Below are positions 31,689 to 40,226 of a DNA stretch of 40,345 nt, piece after piece. Below the pieces are notes generated by a model. That model was given only the letters and a program-made list of their open reading frames with translations, did not search any database and was not told the DNA's origin. Position numbers and translations under genes: made by a program. The DNA is taken from NCBI GenBank assembly GCA_031256445.1, contig JAIRQN010000045.1:1-40345 (forward strand), given 5' to 3'. The DNA is from Treponema sp. Its GTDB lineage: Bacteria > Spirochaetota > Spirochaetia > Treponematales > Breznakiellaceae. How positions within the stretch are numbered: the stretch's first letter is position 1; every line of letters begins with the position of its first letter.

Positions 31689-32625
31689 TCTCTTTCTCCT
31701 GCGACTTGCGTTTCTCTATCAGCGCGAAATATATTTCTTCCAGCGAATGTTTGTGAGCTGACACATGATAAACTTTCCCGCCGGAATCAACAAAATTTCT
31801 TACTATTCCGGGAATTTCATCAATGGAATTCACTTCGACATTAAGCTCGTTGCAGTTCGCTCCCGTGTATTCGATTCCGAATTTCCTGCCGGGAATATTA
31901 ATATCTCCGCCTTCGATTTTTAATTTTAATGTCAGTCCGGCAAAAACAAGCGAGTGCAGTTCGTCAAGAGAGCCTGAGGCGAGTATCTTTCCTTCGCTTA
32001 TCAGTCCGTATTGCGTGCATATTTCTTCGGCGTAACGCAGCTGATGAGTGCATAAAAATACGGTTGTCCCTTTGCTGCGGGCGAGATTTTTTATTAAATT
32101 GTTCACATTCTGCGCGCTTTCCGGATCCAGCCCGGAGGTCGGCTCGTCAAGAAAAAGAATTTTCGGCTGATGGATAAGCGCGCGAGCGAGAGATAACCTC
32201 TGGCGCATGCCCGTGGAATATTCGCCTAATTTTTGATCCCTTGCGTCCAGAAGCGACAGCCGTTCCATGATCTCAAGGGCCCTGCGTTTTGTTTCATCTT
32301 CGCTGATGTTAAAGACAGAGCCGAAAAACATCAGGTTGGCAAGCCCTGAAAGATTATTGTACATCTGCGCGTGTTCGGTTACTACGCCGGACAGATTGTG
32401 AACCTTTTCAGGAGAGTCCGCAGGATCAATGCCGAAAACGGAGCATGAACCTTCTGTTAGCTGCAACATTCCGTTAAAAAGTTTTACCGCTGTTGTTTTA
32501 CCGGCTCCGTTGGGTCCCAGAAATCCGAAAATTTCGCCTTCTTTGATGGATAGATCCACGCTGTCAAGCGCTTTTTTCCCGCCCGGATATACTTTTGTCA
32601 GACGATCCGCAACTACTACTTTCAT
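31678..32625 (-). CDS. ABC transporter ATPase (NatA-like)
   Basis: ATP-binding subunit of the same exporter, 315 residues. Walker A GPNGAGKTT is at 37-45, a signature variant YSTGMRQRLSLARAL follows, Walker B is ILFLDEPTSG, and the switch histidine is in LCTHQL. An additional C-terminal region of about 80 residues is common in ABC-2-associated ATPases. AGAGGT precedes the ATG. It lies 67 bases downstream of the DksA-like gene on the same strand and could be co-transcribed with it. Confidence 0.87.
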   Translation of the reverse strand: MKVVVADRLTKVYPGGKKALDSVDLSIKEGEIFGFLGPNGAGKTTAVKLFNGMLQLTEGSCSVFGIDPADSPEKVHNLSGVVTEHAQMYNNLSGLANLMFFGSVFNISEDETKRRALEIMERLSLLDARDQKLGEYSTGMRQRLSLARALIHQPKILFLDEPTSGLDPESAQNVNNLIKNLARSKGTTVFLCTHQLRYAEEICTQYGLISEGKILASGSLDELHSLVFAGLTLKLKIEGGDINIPGRKFGIEYTGANCNELNVEVNSIDEIPGIVRNFVDSGGKVYHVSAHKHSLEEIYFALIEKRKSQEKENDQ

Positions 32626-32692
32626 GGTACCTCTGAGTTTATGGAAAATTTTTACTGGTAATTACCCGTATACCCAAAAGATTTTATGGTAT

Positions 32693-33088
32693 TCAGCGGT
32701 TTCGCCGTTCATCTTCGGACTTACACTCTATGCACATAAGAGCGTAGGGGATTGCGATAAGCCTGTCCTGAGGTATCCTCTTGCCGCATTTTATACAGTG
32801 GCCGTATTTACCCTGTTTTATGCGCGTCAGGGCTGCTTCGATTGATTTTAACCTCTTTAATTCCTGGGAGCCGATAACTTCAATCATTCGCCTGTCAATA
32901 TCGTCAGAGGCGATGTCGGCAAGATCTTTCGGATCCATTCCTTCCATTATTTCCTTGAAATCTTCGCTGCTTGCTACCAGATTATCAACAATTTCCGCCT
33001 TTAACGCGGACAGAGATGTTTCCATTTTATCAAGGAATTCCTGATCAATCGGCGGTAATTTTTTCTTTTTCTTACCGGTCGCAGCCAT
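32693..33088 (-). CDS. DksA/TraR-family zinc-finger protein
   Basis: A 131-residue relative of DksA, which enters the RNA polymerase secondary channel and modulates initiation, in some bacteria together with ppGpp. A Lys-rich N-terminus is followed by a coiled coil with acidic tip MDPKDLADIASDD (51-63) and a four-cysteine zinc finger, CIKC (98, 101) and CIEC (119, 122). GGAGGC precedes the ATG. Its promoter is at 33180-33151. Length is somewhat shorter than E. coli DksA (151), as in many Gram-positive and spirochaete homologues. Confidence 0.88.
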   Translation of the reverse strand: MAATGKKKKKLPPIDQEFLDKMETSLSALKAEIVDNLVASSEDFKEIMEGMDPKDLADIASDDIDRRMIEVIGSQELKRLKSIEAALTRIKQGKYGHCIKCGKRIPQDRLIAIPYALMCIECKSEDERRNR

Positions 33089-33150
33089 TATCTGCCTCCA
33101 TTATAGTTTTGGTTTTGCTGCACGAGCCATTTTCCTGAAACTGTCGGGAT

Positions 33151-33180
33151 ATGTTAACACTGTTTTTTTGCTTTTGTCAA
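33151..33180 (-). promoter_or_regulatory. Promoter of the DksA-like gene
   Basis: On the minus strand a perfect TTGACA (33180-33175), an 18-base spacer and TAACAT (33156-33151). It predicts a leader of about 55 bases ending in a strong ribosome site, in contrast to the leaderless class. Confidence 0.55.
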
Positions 33181-33207
33181 GGTTTTAATAAAAATTTGAG
33201 TTATTTC

Positions 33208-35334
33208 CTATATGTAAGCGATAATCCCCTCAGTTTCCGCTGTAAAACCATCCGGAAACAGAGGGCCTTCCTTGCCGCCGAAACCGGCCGCTATCATTGC
33301 CGCGGCAAGCAAAAGGCCGCCGTTGCCAGGCAGGTACAAGGGCAGGGCGCTGTCCCCTGTCTGCCGGTTATGACCGTTTTCCAGCCATGTGTTTTTTGGA
33401 CTGTCCATTAAAAGTAAATCCATTGCGTCTTTATGGCGTCCAAGGCGGCAGGCGGTCATTGCCATCATCGGAAAATCCCAGCCGTAAAAAGTGCTTTTGT
33501 CCCAAACCGAAAGCGTTTTATCCAAAGTCGCCGACATAATTTCCCTGTCGGTTTTTTCGCTGTCCAGAACGCCGTACATTGCCAGCATGGAAGGATGATC
33601 AGTATAAAAAGGCAGTTTGCTGAATGTATCAGGGCAGTTCTCATGCGCCGTGTACAGGCCGCCGCTTGCAGGCGGAAGGCTTATGTTTTCGGCGATTTCA
33701 CCGTAACGGCACGGCTCTCCAAGGCGCAGCAGCCATTCATCCGCCCTGCGCAGGCCCCAGCGGAAATATTCGAGTTCAAAAGCGGCGTTTAAAACTTTTT
33801 CCGGATCGTGGCGTTCCTGTGCGGGAATATACGGAGGGCCTAGCACATAACGGCTGCCGTCCCAATGCAGAAAACTTTTCATGAATTCCGCCGTTTCAAC
33901 GACAATCTCCCTGTAATCGCGTAAAATGCGGCCAAGTTTCCCGCTTGAAAATTCTTTTGATTGATCGCCGCCTGTTTTCTGTTCTTCGCATTTACACGCC
34001 CGCCATAACAATTCCGCGAACATGACCGGGTGAGGCTGCTGCCAGATTAACAGCACCGCAATTGACGAAGGCGTGTTTGCGCCTGACGGATCGCACATTT
34101 TGGGCCAGCGCGCTCCGCTGTACCCCTGCGAAGACGCGGTTTCTTTCGCCGCAGGCAGAATTTTTTTATAGTACTCAAGAGAATTCCGCAGTTCGTCTGT
34201 TCTTCCCCAAAGAGCGAAATGCGCGTGATGCCAAAAGTGCATTTCAAGATGAAACTTTCCGTACCAGCTGTTGCAGCCAAGGCCGGTTTCAGCCGGCGGG
34301 AGCGCCCCCCTGCCTTGAATCGCGGTTAAATACAAAGAGAGAATTATTCTGCGTTCCAGTTCAAACGCGCGTTTATCCGTTGAGCCTGAAAAATCCATAA
34401 AACCGCCTGAGAGCCAATAATTTTCCCAGAATGCTGCGCATTTTTCTTTTGCGTCATCAAATAAATCTGTCTGATTATCCGTTTCTTTGTAATCACCTAA
34501 TCCAATCCGGGATAACGCCGGAACATACACCGGCTTAAACCTGACGCAGAATTCAATTGACTGTTCATCAGGAATAAAATTAATTATATGCGGCTTTTCC
34601 CGTGATGCTGCATGAAAACCTGTTCCATCAACAGTAACTTCGTAAATAGTTTCATCCAGTTCTCTTTTTATGAAAATATTTTGCCGCTTTCCTGTCTCAT
34701 GGCGCGAAACAAATGTTTTATGCGAATCATGCGCTGTAAAATCCGCCGCGCATTTTTTATGACTGCCGTATGGAAAATTTACCGTTATGCGCAGATTCCC
34801 GTTTTTCAGCAAAGAGGATGCGGCGCGGACATATAAAGCGTCTTCCTGCGGGTGGACAAACGTCTGTGTTTTTACAGTTTCACCGTTTATTGAAAATTCC
34901 GAGTATAAAATTCCTTTCCATAAAGAGAGCAGCTGACTGACCGGTTTACATTCGTTCATTGATAAATTGCCGCCTGAAAATTCAAAACCAATTTTTCCAA
35001 GATGGAATTTATGCGCGTTTACCCTGATTTTCTTGAAAAGTTCTTCCTGTCCCGCGTCATCTGCGGCGTAATATACCGTCCTTCCGTAAGTATCAAACGG
35101 CGTTAAACGCAATTCCTGCTGGCCGCCCGCTGCCGGATACGAATGCCATCCCCACTCGGACATTGTGCAGAGCGGGAACGCGTCCTGCCCTTCGCAGTAT
35201 TCATCATAAAAAGTCTGAAGTCCCGTAAAGTCCGCCGTAAAGCAGAATTTTCCGTTTCCAACTGATAAAGGCGCGTTTTTATTTAATTTTGCGTAATGGG
35301 GATTATGCCTTTCCACTGTTTCACGCCGGTTCAA
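33208..35334 (-). CDS. Six-hairpin glycoside hydrolase-like protein (GH65/GH95-related)
   Basis: A 708-residue cytoplasmic protein (no signal peptide). The second half is rich in Trp, His and aromatic blocks typical of (alpha/alpha)6 glycosidases: SWYGKFHLEMHFWHHAHFAL near 355-375, ARWPKMCDPSGANTPSS and FYGWDFPMMAMTACRLG; the first part looks like a beta-sandwich. The family is only approximately placed, and GH65, GH95 or an unclassified relative are all possible. The start is TTG at 35334 with GGAGG seven bases upstream. That ribosome site spans the stop of the GH4 gene, three bases away, so the two are one operon and probably act on the same oligosaccharide. Confidence 0.65.
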   Translation of the reverse strand: MNRRETVERHNPHYAKLNKNAPLSVGNGKFCFTADFTGLQTFYDEYCEGQDAFPLCTMSEWGWHSYPAAGGQQELRLTPFDTYGRTVYYAADDAGQEELFKKIRVNAHKFHLGKIGFEFSGGNLSMNECKPVSQLLSLWKGILYSEFSINGETVKTQTFVHPQEDALYVRAASSLLKNGNLRITVNFPYGSHKKCAADFTAHDSHKTFVSRHETGKRQNIFIKRELDETIYEVTVDGTGFHAASREKPHIINFIPDEQSIEFCVRFKPVYVPALSRIGLGDYKETDNQTDLFDDAKEKCAAFWENYWLSGGFMDFSGSTDKRAFELERRIILSLYLTAIQGRGALPPAETGLGCNSWYGKFHLEMHFWHHAHFALWGRTDELRNSLEYYKKILPAAKETASSQGYSGARWPKMCDPSGANTPSSIAVLLIWQQPHPVMFAELLWRACKCEEQKTGGDQSKEFSSGKLGRILRDYREIVVETAEFMKSFLHWDGSRYVLGPPYIPAQERHDPEKVLNAAFELEYFRWGLRRADEWLLRLGEPCRYGEIAENISLPPASGGLYTAHENCPDTFSKLPFYTDHPSMLAMYGVLDSEKTDREIMSATLDKTLSVWDKSTFYGWDFPMMAMTACRLGRHKDAMDLLLMDSPKNTWLENGHNRQTGDSALPLYLPGNGGLLLAAAMIAAGFGGKEGPLFPDGFTAETEGIIAYI

Positions 35335-35337
35335 TTG

Positions 35338-36750
35338 TTACCCTCCGTTTTCATTCTCTGTCATGAACTTAAGGCTTTCCTTGCTCATTTCATCAAAGAG
35401 CGAACGGGCGTCCTTTAATTGCAATTTCTGCACAGCAAGATCATGTGAAAAGATACGGAAAGCCTTTTCTATATCGTTCTCAAATACCGCTTCGATTATT
35501 CCTTCCTGGGCAAGAACATGGTGCATAACCAAAGCTCTTATATCGGAGGTGAGGCCGTTAGTTGAAACGGCGGAAATTTTACCGCGTGTAAAGACAGCGT
35601 TGGTCTCAACTACAGGTCCGGATGGAAGATCAGGCATCTGCCCCTTGTTGGGCAGGTTTACATTCGTGGTAATGTCTCCCGCTCCCGATAACGCCTTCAC
35701 TATTTTCAGGCCTTCTTCCCCTGATTCAACGGGCGTCATTGACAAAGCGCCGCCGCAGTAAGCTATTGCTTTTTCTTTTAACATTTCACAGTCTTTTACT
35801 CGCCATGAAACCGGCGTAAGAGCAAAACCCCAGCTTTCAACCGCTTCGGGAGACGAAAGATACCATGAATGCGGGCAAAATTCCGCAAGATGCCTGTCTC
35901 CGGCGGCGGCGATTAGTCCGTAGCGCAGGAAAAGATCCATTTTTACGCGGTCTGTTGAGCCAAAAAGTTTTAACCTTGTCTTTTCATCTTCATTAAGGTT
36001 GTCATTGGCATTTTGCGCGTTTTTAAAACCTGTTTGCGCGTATTTAACTGCAAATTTTTTATAATATGGAAATATGTCAATATCCTTCCACGCCGCCCTG
36101 TCTATCCATGTAAAGTGATTAATGCCCATAACATTTACTTTTATTTCTTCCCGTTTAATGGATCCGGCAGGAGCAAGGCCGGCTTCTTCCAGAACGGAAG
36201 CAAGAAGCTTCTGGGTGTGAAACACTTCATGGCAGCAGCCGAACGCTTTTATCGCGGGAAATTCTTTGTAAAGCGCGCGCGTACAGACGCTCATGGGGTT
36301 TGTATAGTTGATAACCCACGCTTCAGGAGCGTATTTTTGCACCTCACGCGCGATGTGCCTGAACTGCGGAATTGCGCGCATGGAGCGGATAATTCCGCCC
36401 GCTCCGGCGCTGTCCCCGACTGGCTGGTAAATGCCGTATTTTTCCGGAACGTGAACGTCAACTGCCATCTCTTCAAAGCCGCCTGGAAGAATCGAAATAA
36501 TAACAAAATCGGCTCCGTTTAGCGCGTTCTGCAGAGAGGGGTTCGCGTGAAACCGCCAAATGCCCTTGTTGCGCTCTTCCATGAGTCTATTGCCGGTTAT
36601 TTCGTTTGTTACTGCGTCATCATGTTTTATGTCATACAGTTCAATTGTTCCGCCAATTTCTTTTTCAAAGGCAAGATCCTGCATTAAAACCCATGCCCAG
36701 TTGCGCGAACCGCCGCCGATGTAACATATCTTCAGTTTATTTATTTTCAT
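35338..36750 (-). CDS. GH4 glycosidase, alpha-galacturonidase (LplD) type
   Basis: GH4 enzymes use NAD+ and Mn2+ in a redox-assisted hydrolysis. This 470-residue protein has the N-terminal Rossmann loop IGGGSRNWAW (11-20), NYTNPMSVCTRALYK (148-162), metal ligands in GCCHEV (171-176) and INHFTW (210-215, His212). The stretches GIYQPVGDSAGAGGIIRSMRA and GCCHEVFHTQKLLAS closely resemble my memory of Bacillus LplD, an alpha-galacturonidase; this is recognition, not an alignment. I start at ATG 36750 (MKINKLKICYIGGG); an upstream TTG at 36786 lies inside the operator palindrome. It is divergent from uxaE, which supports a galacturonide substrate. Confidence 0.82.
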   Translation of the reverse strand: MKINKLKICYIGGGSRNWAWVLMQDLAFEKEIGGTIELYDIKHDDAVTNEITGNRLMEERNKGIWRFHANPSLQNALNGADFVIISILPGGFEEMAVDVHVPEKYGIYQPVGDSAGAGGIIRSMRAIPQFRHIAREVQKYAPEAWVINYTNPMSVCTRALYKEFPAIKAFGCCHEVFHTQKLLASVLEEAGLAPAGSIKREEIKVNVMGINHFTWIDRAAWKDIDIFPYYKKFAVKYAQTGFKNAQNANDNLNEDEKTRLKLFGSTDRVKMDLFLRYGLIAAAGDRHLAEFCPHSWYLSSPEAVESWGFALTPVSWRVKDCEMLKEKAIAYCGGALSMTPVESGEEGLKIVKALSGAGDITTNVNLPNKGQMPDLPSGPVVETNAVFTRGKISAVSTNGLTSDIRALVMHHVLAQEGIIEAVFENDIEKAFRIFSHDLAVQKLQLKDARSLFDEMSKESLKFMTENENGG

Positions 36751-36763
36751 GTATATCAGCTTA

Positions 36764-36791
36764 ATTCCTATTGCCAAAATTGGCAAGGAAT
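36764..36791. promoter_or_regulatory. Palindromic operator between the GH4 gene and uxaE
   Basis: TTGCCAA (36771-36777), centre AA and TTGGCAA (36780-36786), with outer arms ATTCC (36764-36768) and GGAAT (36787-36791). TTGCCA on each strand could serve as a -35 box for the two divergent genes (17-base spacing to TAATTA at 36794 on the plus strand and to TAAGCT on the minus strand). A bound dimeric regulator would therefore cover both promoters. No regulator gene lies nearby. Confidence 0.6.
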
Positions 36792-36817
36792 GGTAATTAT
36801 TAAAAGCATGGGGAATA

Positions 36818-38242
36818 ATGGGGGAATTAAAAGTTTATATAAATTCTGTTAATAATATTTTTTCTGCGGCTGTCTATATGGCTGACGATAACGGAAAAAC
36901 GGTTATTATAACAGAAGAACCGGGGAATAACGGACAATCCGCATTGGGGTTTGCCGCCGGTGATGTTGGCGGCGGTAAATTCCGTGCGGAACTGACGCAT
37001 GAAAACGCCTGTGCCCTTCGCAGGCTTTTTCCCTGGACAGCGCCTGTCCGCGGACTTTCCAGACCGGCGAGTTTCGGTCTTGGGGACAGGCTTGGAATAG
37101 CCGCTCCTGGTCATATAGATCTTTTTAAAAACAATGATGTGTTTCCCGTTTTCGCGCAGCAGTCCATCCGCGAGCTTAACCTGACCAACAGAACATACGA
37201 AGATGTTCTTGACGCGGCAACCTTCGCCGTGTTCCGCGAAGGATACAAAAAGGGCTTCGGCGCGGACGGAGATCATTTAAAAACCGCAAAAGATGTTGAA
37301 TACGCTCTTTCCCTTGGGTTCACAATGATAACACTTGACTGTTCCGATTATATAAAAAATAATGTTAACGCGGAAAACGCGCCGCCGCTTTCGCAGTATT
37401 ATAAAGACAAGTACCTTAACAGGGAATTTTTTATAGAAGATTTTGTCCTTGTTTTTTCCGAAGATGAATTAAGACAATGCGCCGCCATTTACGCGGGGGC
37501 GGTCTCCTTTGCCGCTGATATATATAAAAATTTTTTTGCCTCCGGCAAATATGACGCTGATTTTGAAATTTCGATAGATGAAACATTTTCTGTTACTGCG
37601 CCATTACAGCATTTTTTTACGGCGCGCGAACTGCTGGACGCGGGTGTAAAATTCGCTGCAATTGCGCCGCGTTTCTGCGGAGAATTTCAGAAGGGAATTG
37701 ATTATATTGGCGACACAGCTCAGTTTGAAAAAGAGATAAGAATACACGCCGCTGTCGCGCGCCATTTGGGGCATAAACTGAGCATTCATTCAGGCTCTGA
37801 CAAATTCAGCGTATTTGCGGCCATCGGGCGCGAAACGCGCGGTTGTTTTCATATAAAAACGGCAGGGACAAACTGGCTGGAAGCGATGCGCATAACAGCG
37901 CGCAAAGATCCTCCGCTTTACCGCGCGATTCACTGTTTCGCCCTTTCGGTGTTTGAAGATGCCAAAAAATATTATCATGTAACAACTGACCTCTCCCAAA
38001 TCCCGGATATTTCCGCAATGAAAGATGAGGATCTGCCTGAAATGTTCAACAATAACGGCGCGCGCCAGCTGATTCATATTACCTACGGATTTATATTGCG
38101 CCAAAAAAATGACGATGGGTCTTTTATGTTCAGGGACCGTCTTTATAATCTCTGGCGTGAAAATGAAGATGAATACCGCGCCGCTCTTGTGAAACATATC
38201 GGAAAGCATTTAGAATTATTGTTTGAAGGAGTTAAATCATGA
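36818..38242 (+). CDS. uxaE: Tagaturonate/fructuronate epimerase
   Basis: UxaE interconverts D-tagaturonate and D-fructuronate by C3 epimerisation, linking galacturonate catabolism to the glucuronate branch and 2-keto-3-deoxygluconate. The 474-residue protein matches the family in RRLFPWTAPVRGLSRPASFG and LGDRLGIAAPGHID (about 68-102), FAQQSIREL, GFGADGDHLKT, ISIDETFSVT and LGHKLSIHSGSDKFS. A metal-dependent TIM-barrel mechanism is expected. The only ribosome-site candidate is GGGGA four bases before the ATG. It overlaps the DJ-1/PfpI gene by four bases. The other genes of the pathway are not in the window. Confidence 0.82.
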   Translation: MGELKVYINSVNNIFSAAVYMADDNGKTVIITEEPGNNGQSALGFAAGDVGGGKFRAELTHENACALRRLFPWTAPVRGLSRPASFGLGDRLGIAAPGHIDLFKNNDVFPVFAQQSIRELNLTNRTYEDVLDAATFAVFREGYKKGFGADGDHLKTAKDVEYALSLGFTMITLDCSDYIKNNVNAENAPPLSQYYKDKYLNREFFIEDFVLVFSEDELRQCAAIYAGAVSFAADIYKNFFASGKYDADFEISIDETFSVTAPLQHFFTARELLDAGVKFAAIAPRFCGEFQKGIDYIGDTAQFEKEIRIHAAVARHLGHKLSIHSGSDKFSVFAAIGRETRGCFHIKTAGTNWLEAMRITARKDPPLYRAIHCFALSVFEDAKKYYHVTTDLSQIPDISAMKDEDLPEMFNNNGARQLIHITYGFILRQKNDDGSFMFRDRLYNLWRENEDEYRAALVKHIGKHLELLFEGVKS

Positions 38243-38799
38243 CAAAGAAAGCTCTTGTTCTGCTGGCGGACGGTTTTGAGGAAGTCGAAGCTGTAACGCC
38301 AATCGACTATTTGCGCCGCGCCGGGGTAGAGGTAACTACTGCTTCAGTTTCTGCGGATCTGATCGTTACGGGCAGATGGGGCGGCATCAGAATAACCGCC
38401 GACACTGTGTTACGTGAAATCGCAGGGAGCGCTGGCGAATGGGACGCTGTGATTCTCCCAGGCGGAATCCCCGGCGCGGAAAATCTGGCCGCTTCCAAAG
38501 AAACAGTCGCCCTTCTTAAAGAAATGGCGACCGCGGGAAAATTGATCTGCGCAATCTGCGCTTCGCCGGCTGTGGTTCTTTTCCCGCTTGGTCTTCTTGA
38601 CGGAAAAAAATTTACCTGCTATCCGGGAATGGAAGAAAAACTGACAGATGCCCTTTGGCTGCCGGATCGCGTAGTGGCGGACGGCAATATTATTACAAGC
38701 CAAGGCGCGGGAACAGCGGGAGAATTCGCGATAGCGATTATCGAAAAACTGGTTGACGAAGCCGCCGTCTGTAAAATAGCCGAAGCGATACTGCTGTAA
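38239..38799 (+). CDS. DJ-1/PfpI family protein
   Basis: A 186-residue DJ-1/ThiJ superfamily member. DGFEEVEAVTPID (11-23) carries the conserved glutamate, PGGIPGAENL (74-83) follows, and AICASP (105-110) places the nucleophile-elbow cysteine at Cys107. Members act as deglycases, glyoxalases or chaperones, and the precise role here is open; repair of carbonyl damage from reactive keto-sugars would fit its coupling to uxaE. It overlaps uxaE by four bases (ATGA) with AAGGAG upstream. Confidence 0.87.
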   Translation: MTKKALVLLADGFEEVEAVTPIDYLRRAGVEVTTASVSADLIVTGRWGGIRITADTVLREIAGSAGEWDAVILPGGIPGAENLAASKETVALLKEMATAGKLICAICASPAVVLFPLGLLDGKKFTCYPGMEEKLTDALWLPDRVVADGNIITSQGAGTAGEFAIAIIEKLVDEAAVCKIAEAILL

Positions 38800-38874
38800 A
38801 CTTTTCAGGCATTCACATAACAGGGATTTAATTTATAACCTTTTAACCATAATTCCTTCACTATGTGTTTATAT

Positions 38875-38940
38875 GGTATTCACATGAAAAAAGAGATACG
38901 CTTTATTTAAATATTACTGGTTCTCTGTCATGTGAATACC
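38875..38940. terminator. Long inverted repeat between convergent genes, probable bidirectional terminator
   Basis: GGTATTCACATGA (38875-38887) and TCATGTGAATACC (38928-38940) are a perfect 13-base inverted repeat around an AT-rich 40-base centre, in which AGAGA and TCTCT can extend the stem. It sits between the ends of the DJ-1/PfpI gene and the PfkB gene. A partial third arm, GCATTCACATAA, occurs near 38811-38822. There is no classical T-run, so a mobile or repeat origin is an alternative. Confidence 0.45.
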
Positions 38941-38949
38941 TGATTAAGG

Positions 38950-39990
38950 TTATTTTGCAAGGATCTTCGCGAATGATTTTAATTTCCCGCTTTTAATAAA
39001 TGTTCCAGGAACTTCAAGTATTTCGCGTGCTACTTTATTGCCGATAGCGGCGCTTTCCGAAATTGACTTGCCGCGAATCCATGCGGCGGTAAAAGCCGCG
39101 CAGAAGGCGTCGCCCGCTCCTACAGTGTTACGCGGAGTTATGGTGAATGTTTCTTCGCGGTATACATTGCCGCCTGCGACTACCACCGCGCCCCTGCCTC
39201 CCAGTTTGATAACCATTATGGGATATAATTCTCCGTCTGTGATTATTTGCAGAGTTGGGCAGACATCGCTGAGGATTATCGCTTCCTTTTCTTTTTCGGA
39301 AAGTACGGTATCTTCATCAAGGCTCTTCCTGATTGTATTGTAGAAAGTCAGAGTTTCATCCGCGTTCATAAAAATGAGCAGGGGATAATTGCGGCTGTAT
39401 GTCAGGATTTCTTCCGCTTTGCTGCGTACCTGCATTACAGACGCCGCGTCCAGAGCGACCGGAATTCCACGGCGGTTTGAAAGTTTTAAAATGTGCTGCA
39501 CCAAACTGCGGCGGTCAAGAATATAACCGTCCAGAACCACAACTTCCGCGGCGCTTATCAACTCCTCGCTGATATGGGATTCGTTCAGATCCAGAGCCGC
39601 GCCCGGGCTTGCCGCGAATCTTGTCTCCCCGTTTACGTTACACGCGAAACACAGCCCTGTCTTTCCGCCGGTTTTGGAGAGCATTGTTAACACGCCTGCT
39701 TCCGTCATTTCTTTTTCAAACAGACCGGCATGCTCGTCCTCTCCGATAGTGCCGTAAAACGCGGCGCTCATTCCCAGCATCGCCGCTATTTTCGCCACAT
39801 TTGCCGCGCCGCCTCCGGAGCTTTTTACCGCCTTTGAAAAATCAATCGAAGGCTCATTCAGGATAGATTCCGCCGCGTCCCGGCTTATATGCTGAACCGG
39901 ATCTGTAATGCCGTACTTTTCCGCGAGAGAAAGATCAATATCAATAAACACATCGACAATCGGATTGCCGATACAAAGCAGCTCAGTCAA
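38950..39990 (-). CDS. PfkB-family carbohydrate/nucleoside kinase
   Basis: A ribokinase-fold kinase of 346 residues. SGGGAANVAKIAAMLG near 58-73 is the substrate-side glycine motif, and TVGAGDAFCAAF near 298-309 holds the catalytic Asp of GAGD. The overall style is that of the adenosine-kinase/PfkB subgroup that phosphorylates nucleosides or sugars; substrate unresolved. I favour the TTG start at 39990 because GGAGG lies five bases upstream. An in-frame ATG at 40002 would put that ribosome site inside the coding region and has none of its own, adding only four residues. It follows the unidentified partial gene on the same strand. Confidence 0.83.
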   Translation of the reverse strand: MTELLCIGNPIVDVFIDIDLSLAEKYGITDPVQHISRDAAESILNEPSIDFSKAVKSSGGGAANVAKIAAMLGMSAAFYGTIGEDEHAGLFEKEMTEAGVLTMLSKTGGKTGLCFACNVNGETRFAASPGAALDLNESHISEELISAAEVVVLDGYILDRRSLVQHILKLSNRRGIPVALDAASVMQVRSKAEEILTYSRNYPLLIFMNADETLTFYNTIRKSLDEDTVLSEKEKEAIILSDVCPTLQIITDGELYPIMVIKLGGRGAVVVAGGNVYREETFTITPRNTVGAGDAFCAAFTAAWIRGKSISESAAIGNKVAREILEVPGTFIKSGKLKSFAKILAK

Positions 39991-40226
39991 TGAGACCTCC
40001 ATGAATATTTGTGGTTATATTTTCACATAAAAAAGAGGGGTTAGGGAATAGGGAGCAGAGTGAGACACGATAAGCCCGTAAAAGACAGCAGGCAGTTTCC
40101 CCAATCACGCTCATAACTCCAGCTTGCTCCTGCCTTTCCCGCTTCCGGTAGTAAGCGGCAGTGAACAGTTAATCCGCTGCCTGACCTGGGCGTTGCATTG
40201 CGCATAACATTCAAACCGGCGTTACA

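Noticed and set aside
36751-36786. TTG start 12 codons upstream for the GH4 gene
   Set aside because: It lies within the operator palindrome and would add non-homologous residues before the Rossmann fold.
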